Notes: generated by a model not told the origin, from the sequence alone. Counted from the stretch's first letter, positions 11,455 to 21,551 are shown. The stretch: DNA of 64,000 bases from Macrosoma leucophasiata (GCA_036365455.1 JAWQUS010000007.1:23266001-23330000); one strand, 5' to 3'. Program-made: numbers and translations.

Positions 11455-11852
11455 AGCAGACGGGCCACCTGATGGAAAGTGGTCACCGTCGCATATCGAC
11501 ATTTGCAACACCAGGAGAGTTGCCAACGCGCTGCCAGCCCTGAAGGACTTTTTTGACGCCATTTTTGAAGAACCCTTTATTGTAGCACCGATGGAACACC
11601 TCAGAGGAAAGTTCTTTCCACAATTTACACGTTCTGGGCTGGATCGATCGTGAAAACCGCACCGTTGAACAGTGCCAGGTGTCCAGTCGGTGAACGTGGA
11701 ACTTCTCTCTTCGGCGGGTAGTACGGTGTAGGAAAAGAGATAGTGGCAACATGTCGAATAGTTCAGCAGAGCACTCACCATTGTGGAGACGGTATAACAC
11801 GCACAGACTCCCAATATCTCTGCGCAGGCTCAAATGTTAGAGCCTGCCAGCA
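11455..11852 (-). pseudogene. Jockey-type LINE, C-terminal fragment
   Basis: The minus-strand frame of 116 codons (11483-11833) reads RRDIGSLCVLYRL ... FHVHRLDTWHCSTVRFSRS ... RTCKLWKELSSEV ... FFKNGVKKVLQG, the region C-terminal to reverse transcriptase in jockey-clade LINEs. The RT catalytic motifs are missing (5' truncation). It ends with the family 3' UTR motif near 11455-11480 (GACGGTGACCACTTTCCATC on the minus strand), shared with 14775-15285. No function is expected. Confidence 0.8.
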
Positions 11853-12086
11853 GAGAATATGTAATAATACAGAATGGACACGACGTCCCGCCCGATTTCC
11901 CCGCATCACTCAACCTCCTCCCCTCTTATGGGCGACGGTTGGTATTTTTTACGTGCTACTCACACAGATGCACGTGTACACGATACACGTCACTGATTGA
12001 TGTCTGTGTAATAGAGACCAAATTAAGCGTTTGTATGGGATTTTGGCGGAGTGTCCGCGGTGTGCTGCCGGCAAGAGGCTATCGGC

Positions 12087-12225
12087 TGGTTTCGACTTCG
12101 TAGAGCGTTATCTCTGCTCATCAGCCTACATAATCACTGATAGCCTGTTATTATTCAATGGATCGAAATGGTCTACAAACGTCATATAGGTAAGATGCGA
12201 AAGAGACAATGCTCCACAGACACTA
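12087..12225. mobile_element. M4 MITE, copy 1
   Basis: TAGAGCGTTATCTCT at 12101-12115 faces a decayed inverted partner at about 12202-12218 (AGAGACAATGCTCCACA). The interior shares TCACTGATAG and GACGTTTGTAGACC-like blocks with copies at 46.3 and 58.5 kb. Confidence 0.65.
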
Positions 12226-12523
12226 TATTTCTTGTTGGATACTGATTAAGAGCACAATACGAATGCTGGACGAACTGATGGTAGCGATGCTTGTAACGCG
12301 GTGGTACCTACGCCATTGAGCTTTGTCAGTGGAGTTCTACGGCCAATCTATGAATGGTGAAGATGTAAGTTCATATTCAGCAGTCTCTGATACCAGAAGT
12401 AGCGGGATCCACATAGAAGTCTGTTGTATTATAGATCCACAAGCTGGTGAAGTAAATAACCATCAAAGTTTTTTACAAATTTGAAGAAGGATTTATTAAA
12501 AATGTTTGTAGTATGTCGATCCC
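12226..12523. other. No feature seen
   Basis: AT-moderate DNA without an ORF or recognised repeat. Confidence 0.35.
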
Positions 12524-12700
12524 AATAGTCTGGCGTCGTGACGTAACGAACCCACCGCCCACGAGCGGTAGATTTTTTTCTAGTGCAAAAATATTCTTCC
12601 ACTAGTGCTGTCAGTCAACCGAACAATGGCGGTCAAACCATTCTAATCGGCGTTAGTAAGTGCAATAACGCAAAATGGGCAGCAACATCCTGTGCCAAAA
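12524..12700 (+). repeat. Dispersed repeat C, copy 1
   Basis: Contains CCACCGCCCACGAGCGGTAG, GTCAGTCAACCGAACAATGG and GCGGTCAAACCATTC, shared with copies at 28.6 and 58.1 kb and a fragment at 38.9 kb. In the better copies the CCGCCCACTAGCGGAAGAAT block faces an inverted CTTCCGCTAGTG block, so it may be a small TIR or foldback element. Confidence 0.65.
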
Positions 12701-12725
12701 CTACTGCCACTGCGATCGCCAACCT

Positions 12726-12872
12726 ATTTTTTTTGCCATAACGCAATGGCAAACAAGCATGCAGTTCACATTGATGTTAAGTGATGACTGCAGCCTAAAG
12801 ACACTCACACAAAGACCAAGTTTTGCCACCCATGAGACCTAGGTTGTCATGTCTCTGTGATAGATAGCCATA
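12726..12872 (-). mobile_element. SINE-A, 3' half, diverged
   Basis: Minus-strand 3' half: poly(T), GCAAACAAGCATGCAGTTCA, GTTAAGTGATGACTGCAGCC, ending within the family's middle block. Belongs to the older subfamily marked by GAGACCTAG...CTCTGTGATAG. Confidence 0.75.
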
Positions 12873-12959
12873 TTAGTGTAGAATTTGCCATCATCGCCAC
12901 GCTTGGCAGAGGTAATTTTATAAGGGTACCGTTTTTCCTTTTAAGGTACGGAACCCTAA

Positions 12960-13519
12960 AAAATAATAATACGCTGTTATGGTAGACAAGAAATGTTAAC
13001 ATGCACTTAATCTACAGTCTGCCAGTGATAACAATATACCCTCGGTTTGCCCTATTTCGCTTTATCGATACATTTTATGATTCAATTTTCCGTTAAATGC
13101 TTTATATAGCCTCATTAATTTATCGTTTAATTATATTGAAAATATTTTAAAGTACTTTTTATCGGACTTGTGAATATGATAAACATGTATTTCCTCATCG
13201 TGTATGATGTATATATATTCCATGGATCATTTTATAAAATAACGTTTTAAGTTGTATTATTAACGTTAACGTTACTTATTATAACGTTATTTTTCTTTTC
13301 AGCCTTTTCTTGTCGCGGTGGAATTAAGTATGGATTTTTGACAGTCATGCGATGCGCGCAAAAAAACGGACCTGCTTGACATGTCTCATTGATGTAGGTA
13401 CTAAAAAAGGGGAGTATTGGAGAAAAAGTGTTTATATTGTCAATCCAGTTATCCTGGCACGTGTGGTCATACTACACAATTGACAGTGTTTTATAAATAA
13501 ACAAAAATAATTTGAATTT
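12960..13519. other. AT-rich DNA, no gene seen
   Basis: No ORF. A GGTACGGAACCCT motif just upstream (about 12943) is a fragment of repeat E. Confidence 0.35.
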
Positions 13520-14155
13520 CAAAGGAGATGTTGCGAGCTCGGCTCTGGTTCGTACATGTCCTCAAAAAATAGGTAAATTAAAGAAAAATCTGAAAAAAAT
13601 ACAATTAATTTATTCAAGAATATATTTAAGAGTTACAACCACATTTAATTCAAACGATTTTATCATTTTCAGCCATGTTCAACATGGCGGCGATACAGCC
13701 GACGCTTGGGATAGTACCAATGTAGATAAAACAAAAACTAATGCTATCTGTATCTTACTAGTGCATCATATATTATAAAAAAAAAACAATATATCGAATC
13801 GATCAATACAAAGAAGTTACGATGATTTTTTTAAAAATTGGCAATCGATTAGTATATTATTAACACATAAAATTGATTTCGATAGTATTTAGAAAATATT
13901 ACTTTTTTCTCCAAGTACTTTATGTATAATAAAAAAAAAAAAACAATTTAAAAAATGAAAATCTCAAAATGACATCGCCCGCCATGTGGGTTTTGAGTTG
14001 CAATTCTAACTGCAAATAATGTTTTGTAACTGCAAACAAAGCTAAATAAGTGAAAATATGCAGTAAAAAAACGTTTTTATATTGATTTTGCCAGTTAATG
14101 ACATTGTGTACAATACATGGCCGGAGGTCCATACATTTTTGCAACATCTCCTTTG
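13520..14155. mobile_element. Non-autonomous TIR element M2, copy 2 (uninterrupted)
   Basis: The ends CAAAGGAGATGTTGC at 13520-13534 and GCAACATCTCCTTTG at 14141-14155 are exact inverted repeats. It is the reverse-oriented homologue of 1832-2641 without the M1 insertion and keeps the empty M1 site (GATGCACT on the minus strand near 13760-13770). The 88-codon frame starting at 13512 runs across it and is not protein-like. Confidence 0.78.
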
Positions 14156-14774
14156 TTTATTAAATTATTATGTTCTAATCAGTACTTAAATAATATTAAA
14201 ATTATATCTAGATACAAGAGCACTTAACCCTACCCAATGATATGAGGTGATGTAACGTAAGATTGTTGATTGTTGAAACACTATTGCTTAGGGTTTAGGG
14301 TATTAAGAAGTCTAAATACCCAAAGATAAACGCATCGACGAGGACTCTAAGCGGTTCTCGCGGTGCTGCAGTACTGAGTCACTCGCTACATCGAGCGTCG
14401 ATGCGCATGTTTGTGTTAGTGTGCCGTTTCGAACGTTTTGTACGTAGTTTCCATACTGTTCATATTTGTACCGTGGCCTCGTTAACTATTGTTTACAAGT
14501 CGAATAGTCTTAAATCTTTTCTTAAAGAAAAGTTGTAACAATAATACGTTCTTAATAAATTGATATCAGAGCGATTACCCCCAAGAGAGTTATAACTTTA
14601 CAATGTTGCAGTTATTTAATTGCTAATCTTGTTCCACCCTACGTTTGTGTTTGTATCGAAGTGGTCACTTCACACGCGTGGCGATACAGCAAAAAACCAT
14701 TACCGTCAGAAACCGTGTGAAAGAAGGGTAACATGTTGGGTTTGATTTACACGGTGCTTGTTTGCCACTAATTG
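14156..14774. other. Unique DNA, no gene seen
   Basis: Contains a short CpG-richer stretch (14335-14420, with TCGACGAGGACTCTAAGCGG) but no coding or repeat signature. Confidence 0.35.
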
Positions 14775-15285
14775 CCATTAGAGGCCCAAGTGCGGCCCCA
14801 TCTGGAATACTGCTCTCATTTGTGGGCGGGAGCCCCCAAATACCAGTTTGGTCCACTTGACTCAATACAAAAACGCGCCGTTCGTATTGTTAACGATCCA
14901 GGACTTACTGACAGGCTCGAACATCTGCGCCTGCGCAGAGACATTGGGAGTCTGTGCGTGTTGTACCGTCTCTACAATGGTGAGTGCTCTGCTGAACTGT
15001 TTGACATGGTGCCACCGTACTACTCGCCGAAGAGAGAAGTTCCACCCACACCGACTGGACACCTGGCAGTGCTCAACGGTGCGGTTTTCACGTTCGTTCC
15101 TGCCCAGAACGTGTAAATTGTGGAACGAACTTCCCTCTGAGGTGTTCCCTAGGTGCTACAATATGGGGTTCTTCAAAAATGGCGTCAAGAGTCCTTCAGG
15201 GCTGGCAGCGCGTTGGCAACTCCCCTGGTGTTGCAAATGTTCATAGGCGACGGTGACCATTTTCCATCAGGTGACCCGTTTGACA
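14775..15285 (+). pseudogene. Jockey-type LINE, C-terminal fragment with two frameshifts
   Basis: The first frame gives QVRPHLEYCSHLWAGAPKY ... SIQKRAVRIVNDPGLTDRL ... GECSAELFDMVP. It then shifts near 15017 to RREKFHPHRLDTWQCSTVRF ... LPRTCKLWNELPSEV ... FFKNGVK, and shifts again near 15186 before the family C-terminus (GLAARWQLPW in the present frame). The EYCSHLWAG and LPRTCKLWNELP motifs are characteristic of jockey-clade LINEs downstream of RT. It ends with the shared 3' UTR motif and a short AAAATA tail. Confidence 0.85.
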
Positions 15286-15450
15286 TATAAAATACAGCAG
15301 CAAACGAATTATAGGTTTAATCAGTGCTCATTCTCATCTACCACTGACACTCCCAACCTCTACAAGCTTTAAGTTGCATGCTCATTGACTCCTTTATTCC
15401 TTTTTAACAGTCTTTGCAAATCACGAGTGTTGTGTACGCTTGGTTGTAGT
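15286..15450. other. Spacer, nothing recognised
   Basis: Short non-repetitive spacer between the LINE fragment and SINE-B. Confidence 0.3.
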
Positions 15451-15757
15451 AAATACTTGGATAGCCAACACACAGTGGTCGCAATCGCGATGGTGGAGCA
15501 TGAGATCCCGGGTTCGATTCCCAGGTCGGGAACATTTGTTATTGGGTTTTTTTCTGTTAGGAAATTCCTAGTAATAATAGCCTGGAGTCTGGTACCGGTA
15601 CCTCGGAGAGCACGTAAAGCCGTCGGTCCTGCGCCCGATCTCTCTGCGATCGTGTCGGATTGCCGTCCCATCGGACTATGAGTGAAGGAGTAGATAATGC
15701 ACCTGTGTTTGCGCATACACCTGTGCACTATAATATCTCCCGCGCAGTTGGCTAGTC
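15451..15757 (+). mobile_element. SINE-B (tRNA-headed), copy 1
   Basis: tRNA-like head with CAGTGGTCGCAATCGCGATG and B box GGTTCGATTCC at 15511-15521; central block CGGAGAGCACGTAAAGCC at 15604-15621 continuing GTCGGTCC; 3' end GCGCAGTTGGCTAGTC. The full copy at 58971-59283 confirms the layout. The central block is shared with the 5S-headed SINE. A SINE-A copy lies directly against its 3' end, having replaced or split the ATT tail. Confidence 0.85.
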
Positions 15758-16022
15758 TTTTTTTTTTTATGTAATGGAAGAGGTAAACAAGCAGTTCACA
15801 TTGATGTTAAGTGATGACTGCAGCCTATAGACATCCACACAAAGACAAAGGTCAAAATACGGATGCGTTACCACTCCTGAGGCCTAAGGTGTTATGCCTC
15901 TGTACCGGAAATTACAGGGCCGTTACATTACCACCTGACCGGAACACTACCATTTAGCGGCAAGTATATTAGGTAATGCGGTGGTGCCCGCGAGCTCCGT
16001 CACTGAAGCTCTACCACCAGTA
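15758..16022 (-). mobile_element. SINE-A, minus copy
   Basis: Poly(T) at 15758-15768 through CTCTACCACCAGT at 16022, with a small internal deletion around the CGTGTTCCGG block. Inserted precisely at the 3' end of SINE-B. Confidence 0.87.
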
Positions 16023-16716
16023 AAAAAAAGTCTCCGTTGAGATTGGCCGCCGTGACCGAAATTCGGCCTGGAGGATTCGGATTATTATGCGTGTGTGCAA
16101 ACGGAACAGCGGTGACAGCGTGACAGACAGCTACGCATACTACCTCATTGTACATGTCTATAATACCACAATCAAACGCTGATCTGGCCTCACTAGCAAG
16201 AGCCATACAAACTTTCGGAGAGCAAAATCAAAAGTACAAATGAACATTTACGACTGCGTAAATGTAAGTATGGCCTAACCCACCCACAAGTAATAGTTCT
16301 GTCCTCGTGGGTTGCGGTAGACTTGACCACGCCCCATTCCACCATCCATCGATGCCCAACACAACAATATATAACATGGCGTAACATATTAACGTCAATA
16401 ATAGTCGAACATGAGAAAAAGTTGTTGGTGCGAGGTCGTTTAACAAGTTCTTAATGAGGTGACTACTGATATCGAGATGGAGCTTATCTTTTTAGTATTG
16501 CGATGACAATTGGAAGGCTTTTTGCTTTTAGTGATGATTTCGTGTATGTGTCTGGTGTTTAGGCACAGTATAAGATACAAACAGTATGGAAACTAAGCCC
16601 ATTTTATAAAATATTTACCTACACTCCATTGAAGCAATAGGGATGTCACTATATTTTTAAATAATGGTGTTATTATTTTAACATTTACTGACCTTTAATC
16701 AATCGTATCGTACAGA
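16023..16716. other. Unique DNA, no gene seen
   Basis: Minus-strand frames of 60-72 codons overlap here, but none has protein-like composition or a recognised motif. Confidence 0.35.
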
Positions 16717-17070
16717 AGCGCACATGGCCCGGCGGCTGGTGTAGATCATAAGCGATCTACTCGGTTAAGCTCTACGGGCGCGGTCGGGTAGTGTGATGGG
16801 TGACCGCTAGTGGCAAATTAAATGCGCTTTTCCGTGCTTCGGAGGGCACGTTAAGCCGTCGGTCCCGGTTGCTATCGGTGCTACGATAACTTACCTTGTC
16901 GGAGCTAACCTTGTCGGAGGCCTTATGGGCAGTTTGAAAACATCCGACAGCGGGTTGGCCACTAACCCCCAACACCTCCACCAATCCGCATTGGAGCAGC
17001 GTGGTGGAGTAAGCTCCAGGCCTCCCCCCAAAAAGGGGAGAGACTCGTGCCCAGCAGTGGGACGTATAAC
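16717..17070 (+). mobile_element. 5S-rRNA-derived SINE, copy 1
   Basis: The head at 16764-16807 resembles the internal promoter of 5S rRNA: TTAAGCTCTACGGGCGCGG (box A region) and, 13 bases on, GATGGGTGACCGC (box C region; 5S genes have GATGGGNGACCGC). Then comes a central block CGGAGGGCACGTTAAGCC (16839-16856), a unique body with CGGACAGCGGG-like repeats, and the 3' end CCCAGCAGTGGGACGTATAA. A near-complete second copy at 21606-21968 fixes the ends. SINE3-type elements are the known 5S-derived class. Confidence 0.85.
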
Positions 17071-17113
17071 AATAATAATGGCAACCCATTGGTTGTCATT
17101 ATTATTATTCCAC
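17071..17113. repeat. Palindromic TAA-rich junction between 5S-SINE and Dong-like LINE
   Basis: AATAATAATGGCAACC faces GGTTGTCATTATTATTATT around a 4-base centre. The left arm is the (ATT/AAT)n tail of the 5S-SINE and the right arm is the end of the minus-oriented LINE, so the palindrome marks an insertion junction. Confidence 0.7.
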
Positions 17114-19090
17114 TCATTTATTCATAATCTCATTATATATTTTTTTACATATACATGTATATAAAGGAAAAAAAAATCAGGGAGCAGGGTCCAAGCTGTC
17201 GGCGGTTAGGGGCTCAGAGAGAGGAACCTCCTCACAATACGTGCCGTATCGAGAAGAACCGCTTTCTGCACCAAGCCCTTGATCCAACTTCCCAGCGAGA
17301 GCCTCTTAAGGTGGTGGTCAAGGCTCTTCGCCATGAGTCCGTTTACCGTGACGACTATCGGTACAATTACAGCCGAGTCCACATCCCACATGGCGACAAT
17401 CTCGTGAGACAAGTCGAGATACTTTATTTGTTTGTCTTTTTCCGCTTTTACGAGATTCTCATCATGAGGGATGGTGACATCGACTATAATTGCACGGCGA
17501 TCCAAGCAATCTATCACCACTATATCAGGCTTATTGGCGACAACAGTCCTGTCAGTGATGATAGATCGATCCCAATACATCGTGACATGGTCATATTCGA
17601 GTACTGGGTCGGGTGCATACCTGTAGTACGGCACCTCTGTGGCTACAAGGTTGTATTTCAGGGCAAGTTGCTGCTGAATTATCCTGGCTACTTGGTTGTG
17701 CCTGTGCAAGTATTCGCCGTTGGCAAGGCTCGAACAGCCGGACACAATATGCCTGAGGGATTCCCCCGGTCGGTGGCATGCCCGACATATGTCATCCTTC
17801 AGGATAAACTTCCGGTAGTTATTGGTCATTACCACTTCGTCCATAATTGCACATACAAAACTTTCGGTTTCCCCAAAGAGGTCCCCGAATCGTAGCCAGC
17901 CTACAGACGCAAGAAAGTCTACATCGGGCCCATGAAGAGCCCGGTAAAATCGTCCATGCAGCTCCTTGCCCTGCCATACACTCACGCGGTCACTGGTCGT
18001 GAGCACCACAGGTTTGCGCCAGTTCTCTTTAGCCAGTGAGAGAGGTGTGAGTCCGCTGTCAACTGCCACCATATCCCGGTGCATACCCCTATCGGTGGCC
18101 CGAAAGTATTCTCTGAGATTGCACACCTCACGGTTGTGGAGGGTTTTAGCACTAAGAAAGCCTCGGCCCCCACACTTCCGTGCGATGTACAATCTCATCA
18201 CCGATGAGCGTGGGTGGTGCATCCGGTATGATGTCAGCAGAGAACGGACCCCCCTATCTAGGGCATCCAGGTCGGTCTGAGTCCACTTGAGTATGCCAAA
18301 GGAGTACATCAAGACTGGCATGACCCAACCGTTGAAAGCACGAACCCTATTAGTAGTAGTACTCGCAACAATTGGTTTCATGTCAGCCTCGCATATACCT
18401 AAGGCCTCTGACATACCCAAGTACTTGTAGGTTTCGGTAACGGAGAGCGATCGAAGTTGTATGGAATCCGTGAGTTGTACTCTCTCGGATTCCATTATCT
18501 CTCCTCGAGTTACATGCATAACCGCACATTTTTCAATTCCGAATTCCATCCTGATAGAGTTACTAAAGTTTTCACTAAAGTAGTCACCTTCAATAATTCC
18601 ATCAGTTGCGAATTATTAGAACCGAATAATTTCAGATCATCCATGCAACCGGTAGCCGAGTCCTGAAGCCTCCAGTAGCGTACTCAGAGGGTTCAGGGCT
18701 AGGCGAAACCATAAAGGGCTCAGACTGTCGCCCTGGAATATACCTCTAGCAATTCTTACAGGTTCGCCAACCGCCAGGGGCTGCCGAGATCCTAGATAGC
18801 GAAGCACCGTGCTCCATTGCGACATACATGACACGAGGAAGGTGCGTAGGGTTGTGTTGATTTTATACAACTCCATCACCCTCATCAGCCATGTATTCGT
18901 TACGGAATCATAGGCCTTCTTATAATCTATCCAGCAAGTCGAGAGACTCTTTCGGTTACGACGAATCTGCTGGCTAATGGCCATGTCAAATAGCAGTAGC
19001 TCCTTAGCACCACGGGACCCGCCCCTACATCCATTCTGAGAGTAAGACAAGATGGAGTGGTCTTCTATATAGGTTACTTTCATGATGTAT
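17114..19090 (-). mobile_element. R4/Dong-like LINE, 5'-truncated and inactive
   Basis: A 2-kb minus-strand insertion holding the last part of RT, a CCHC finger and a restriction-like endonuclease, followed by a 3' UTR and a TAA-rich end at 17100-17115. Dong elements are known to insert into TAA repeats, and the 3' junction here is a TAA tract. The 5' end stops near 19090 inside the RT domain. Confidence 0.82.
17206..19083 (-). pseudogene. R4/Dong-like reverse transcriptase and endonuclease, frameshifted
   Basis: The first frame (19083-18637) has the RT motifs QNGCRGGSRGAKE, CWIDYKKAYDSV (motif A) and RGIFQGDSLSPLW (motif B). It breaks just before motif C, which reads MDDLKLFG in another frame at about 18636-18610, probably with a small deletion. 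A further shift near 18550 leads into the 447-codon frame 18549-17206. That frame contains RT thumb sequence, a CCHC finger C255-RAC-HRPGESLRHIVSGC-272, and K340-PD...D357 (KPDIVVIDCLDRRAIIVDV), the catalytic signature of the restriction-like endonuclease of R2/R4 elements. At least two frameshifts plus 5' truncation mean it cannot make a working protein. The plus-strand frame 17155-17895 is its antisense shadow. Confidence 0.88.
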
Positions 19091-19559
19091 AAGAAAGCAT
19101 CTTTAGAGATAAATATAAAGGACTATATGACAACAGGTATAAACATTTTGGATTACAATAAAAATTGATCTGTAAAGGGGGAAAATGAAGTGGTATTTTT
19201 TTCATGGAATGTTTCTCATTTCTGAACTAAACAGTATAAAAACGGGCTCATGATTAGGAATTGTAAAAATGATCTGTTTAAGTGAAATGGACAAAATTTC
19301 CCCCTAAAGCGGCCAAATTGAGGGGTACTGTTTGTATGGAATTGAAGTCAAAATTTGGGTGGGAATTTTGGTAAGTTTCTAAGTTAGAAACTTGAAAAGT
19401 GATGTTCCAGTCTTTCTGTTGGGTATGTAAAAATAGGTACGTGCTTCAGTATTTTGCCACAATCACCCCTAAACTTTAAAATATAAGGGGTTAAAATTAA
19501 ATAGAGATTTCTAATTGTGATTAAGAACTCCACATATAGGTACGCGACGAGAAACTTGA
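19091..19559. other. AT-rich DNA, probably part of a Helitron-like element
   Basis: Low-complexity sentences such as AATTTGGGTGGGAATTTTGG lead into the CTAG end at 19641; similar phrases occur at 21240. No coding frame. Confidence 0.35.
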
Positions 19560-19641
19560 TTCGGACATTTCCATGGGATTGTAAAAATGAAATTATTTAT
19601 AAAACGAGATCCACGCGGGCGAAGCCGCAGGAAACAGCTAG
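19560..19641 (+). mobile_element. Helitron-like 3' end
   Basis: GCGGGCGAAGCCGC forms a short hairpin 10 bases before a terminal CTAG at 19638-19641, followed by T. This is the 3' organisation of Helitrons (hairpin then CTRR). Autonomous Rep/helicase sequence is absent. Confidence 0.55.
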
Positions 19642-19989
19642 TATTCTATATACTTAATATTCGTAATATATTAATGAAAAATTTGGGTAAAAATAGTGTA
19701 TTAAGTGATGAATGGAAGTATATTGAGCATAGAAACGCGTAAATTAAAGGAATGAGAAAATTCACACCAGTGGCGGACTAAGGTCATTAGGTATTTGGAG
19801 GCCCAATAGCCTGATGCACCAGTTAAAAAAAAGTTATGAGGTAAAATTAGGGGCACATATTGGGGCCCAGCGACCAGTCGATCTTTGGAGGCCTCCAGAA
19901 CCTGAGGCCCGTGGTGGACCACCCCTGCCCCCCCTCCTTAGTCCGCCACTGATACATACCCTACCCAAATGATCTATTAAATTTTAGTA
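19642..19989. other. No feature seen
   Basis: Contains an inverted pair of about 20 bases (CAGTGGCGGACTAAGG near 19770 and CTTAGTCCGCCACTG near 19938). These could be the TIRs of a roughly 180-bp MITE, but no other copy is present to confirm it. Confidence 0.4.
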
Positions 19990-20073
19990 AAAATACATAT
20001 AGTCTGTAGGTATATATCAAACCTTTGACACATTATTTCCTTCTGAGGCAATACGAAGTTCGCCGGGTCAGCT
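19990..20073 (+). mobile_element. Helitron-like 3' end, second subfamily
   Basis: ATCAAACCTTTGACACATTA ... GGCAATACGAAGTTCGCCGG followed by GTCAGCTAG. The same end occurs at 44640, 46027 and (inverted) 52130. Confidence 0.6.
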
Positions 20074-20112
20074 AGTACATCATCATTATTTTTTATATCA
20101 CGAAAATGTTAG

Positions 20113-20255
20113 TATAGTAGGCTTGCCTCGCCACTCGCCACCTATTGGGGACAAAGAGTACCTGGTGTATCGTGGTTGTTTGCATTTATGCTTCAATGCA
20201 TAGTTGCATACACTTTTCATCCTACCCCTTCGGAGTATACAGACGTGAAATGTGT
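20113..20255 (+). repeat. SINE-T, 3' fragment
   Basis: Matches the 3' part of the tRNA-headed SINE-T (TATCGTGGTTGTTTGCATTT ... CCCCTTCGGAGTATACAG). The head is missing. Confidence 0.6.
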
Positions 20256-20732
20256 AAGGTTTAAGACATTTATTTCTCTTAAAGATTTGAAACAAATCGC
20301 TTACCAGAGAATATAGTTCAAACATGTATAACAAACACACTGCACATAGGATCACGGAATTCGTTCGGTACGTTATTTAACAATGTAGTTATTAGTTATA
20401 AGTACATTAAATGTGTTTATTTTTTAAACTTATGGGTATTTTTTATTATTGGCAACCCTATGAAAGAAAATTCCATTTATCAATGAGATTTCGATTTGTT
20501 GCGCAAACAAATTAGCGAGCCGGGCAAGACGGTGACGAGAACACGAGAAGATATTAAGAAATAAATTGGGCGCTCTTGCTTAGGGTTGTCACCTTTTTGC
20601 AACTAGTATTTTTGGTGATACAGTATACATTTTTAGGAATATTTAATATGAGTATTCAATATTTTAAAGGGAATCCCGAAATTAAGGACTGCTAACAGAC
20701 ATGCCGTTGGAGCGTTTTATGAAATACAAAAT

Positions 20733-20800
20733 TGCTGCAATTCACATTGGTGGTAAGCGAAAACTGCAGCCTATTAGGCATCTAAATTAAAACGGACCTA
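20733..20800 (-). mobile_element. SINE-A, decayed fragment
   Basis: TTCACATTGGTGGTAAGCG and ACTGCAGCCTATTAGGCATC match the family 3' region with many changes. Confidence 0.45.
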
Positions 20801-21461
20801 CTTATAAGTATTACCCCTCCTAAAACCCAACATCTATAACACTTTGAAATAACGAGACTATACATTTCCATTTATCTTAAATTACGGGACCATACACCTG
20901 TAACACGATAGTATTTTTTTTTAATATTTGAATTACAATTTTCACCTATTATCTTCGTCATTGTTTATACTGAAACATTGTTGTTCATTTTATTATTTCA
21001 CAGAATTGTTGATATCATTCCACAATAATATTCCATTACATAAAATAATTTATTTCAAATCATACAGAATGTGCGTCATTACTTATCATTTGTTTTTATT
21101 TTATTCTAGCGTTGTTGTGGTAAATTTATCCTACTGCTTTATTACAGGTATCATATTATATTTTCGATCAATAACCTAATTTTGTTATTTTGCCGGTAAA
21201 TTGGGAGGTTTTTAAGGAAAAGAAGTAAGCAAAAATTAAGTTTGGGTGGGAACAACTGCCAAAATTCAAACAACTAGGTCCCCTTATTTTTCCGAATACC
21301 AATTTTGACCCCAAAATAAGTGGCATTTTAACAAAATCTTATAACCCAAAGTCAAGAGTAGTTTTGCATCTTCTTCAAGCTTCAAGATCATTTATGAAAG
21401 ATAAAAAATAAATATACTATAATAGCACGAAAATTACTTTATTCTGTTGAAATTTTCATTA
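20801..21461. other. AT-rich DNA, no gene seen
   Basis: The 83-codon frame at 20928 is strongly biased to hydrophobic and aromatic residues, as AT-rich non-coding DNA gives. Not called. Confidence 0.35.
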
Positions 21462-21551
21462 AATGTCATTATTTACTAATTAGATCAAAATTTTTCGTAC
21501 TTTACACGAAAAACTTTGATCTAATTAGTAAATCTTCCATAAAATGACATT
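21462..21551. repeat. Foldback (inverted repeat with about 40-base arms)
   Basis: The left arm 21462-21498 and right arm 21506-21551 share TTTACTAATTAGATCAAA / TTTGATCTAATTAGTAAA, flanked by AATGTCATT/AATGACATT and ACGAAAAA/TTTTTCGT, with a 7-base loop. Either a MITE reduced to its ends or a hairpin-forming sequence. Confidence 0.85.

Noticed and set aside
15369..15728. 119-codon minus-strand open frame
   Set aside because: Runs antisense through the SINE-B head and body; SINE homology explains the sequence.
17155..17895. 246-codon plus-strand open frame
   Set aside because: It lies entirely antisense to the Dong-like RT/endonuclease, whose minus-strand motifs are unmistakable.
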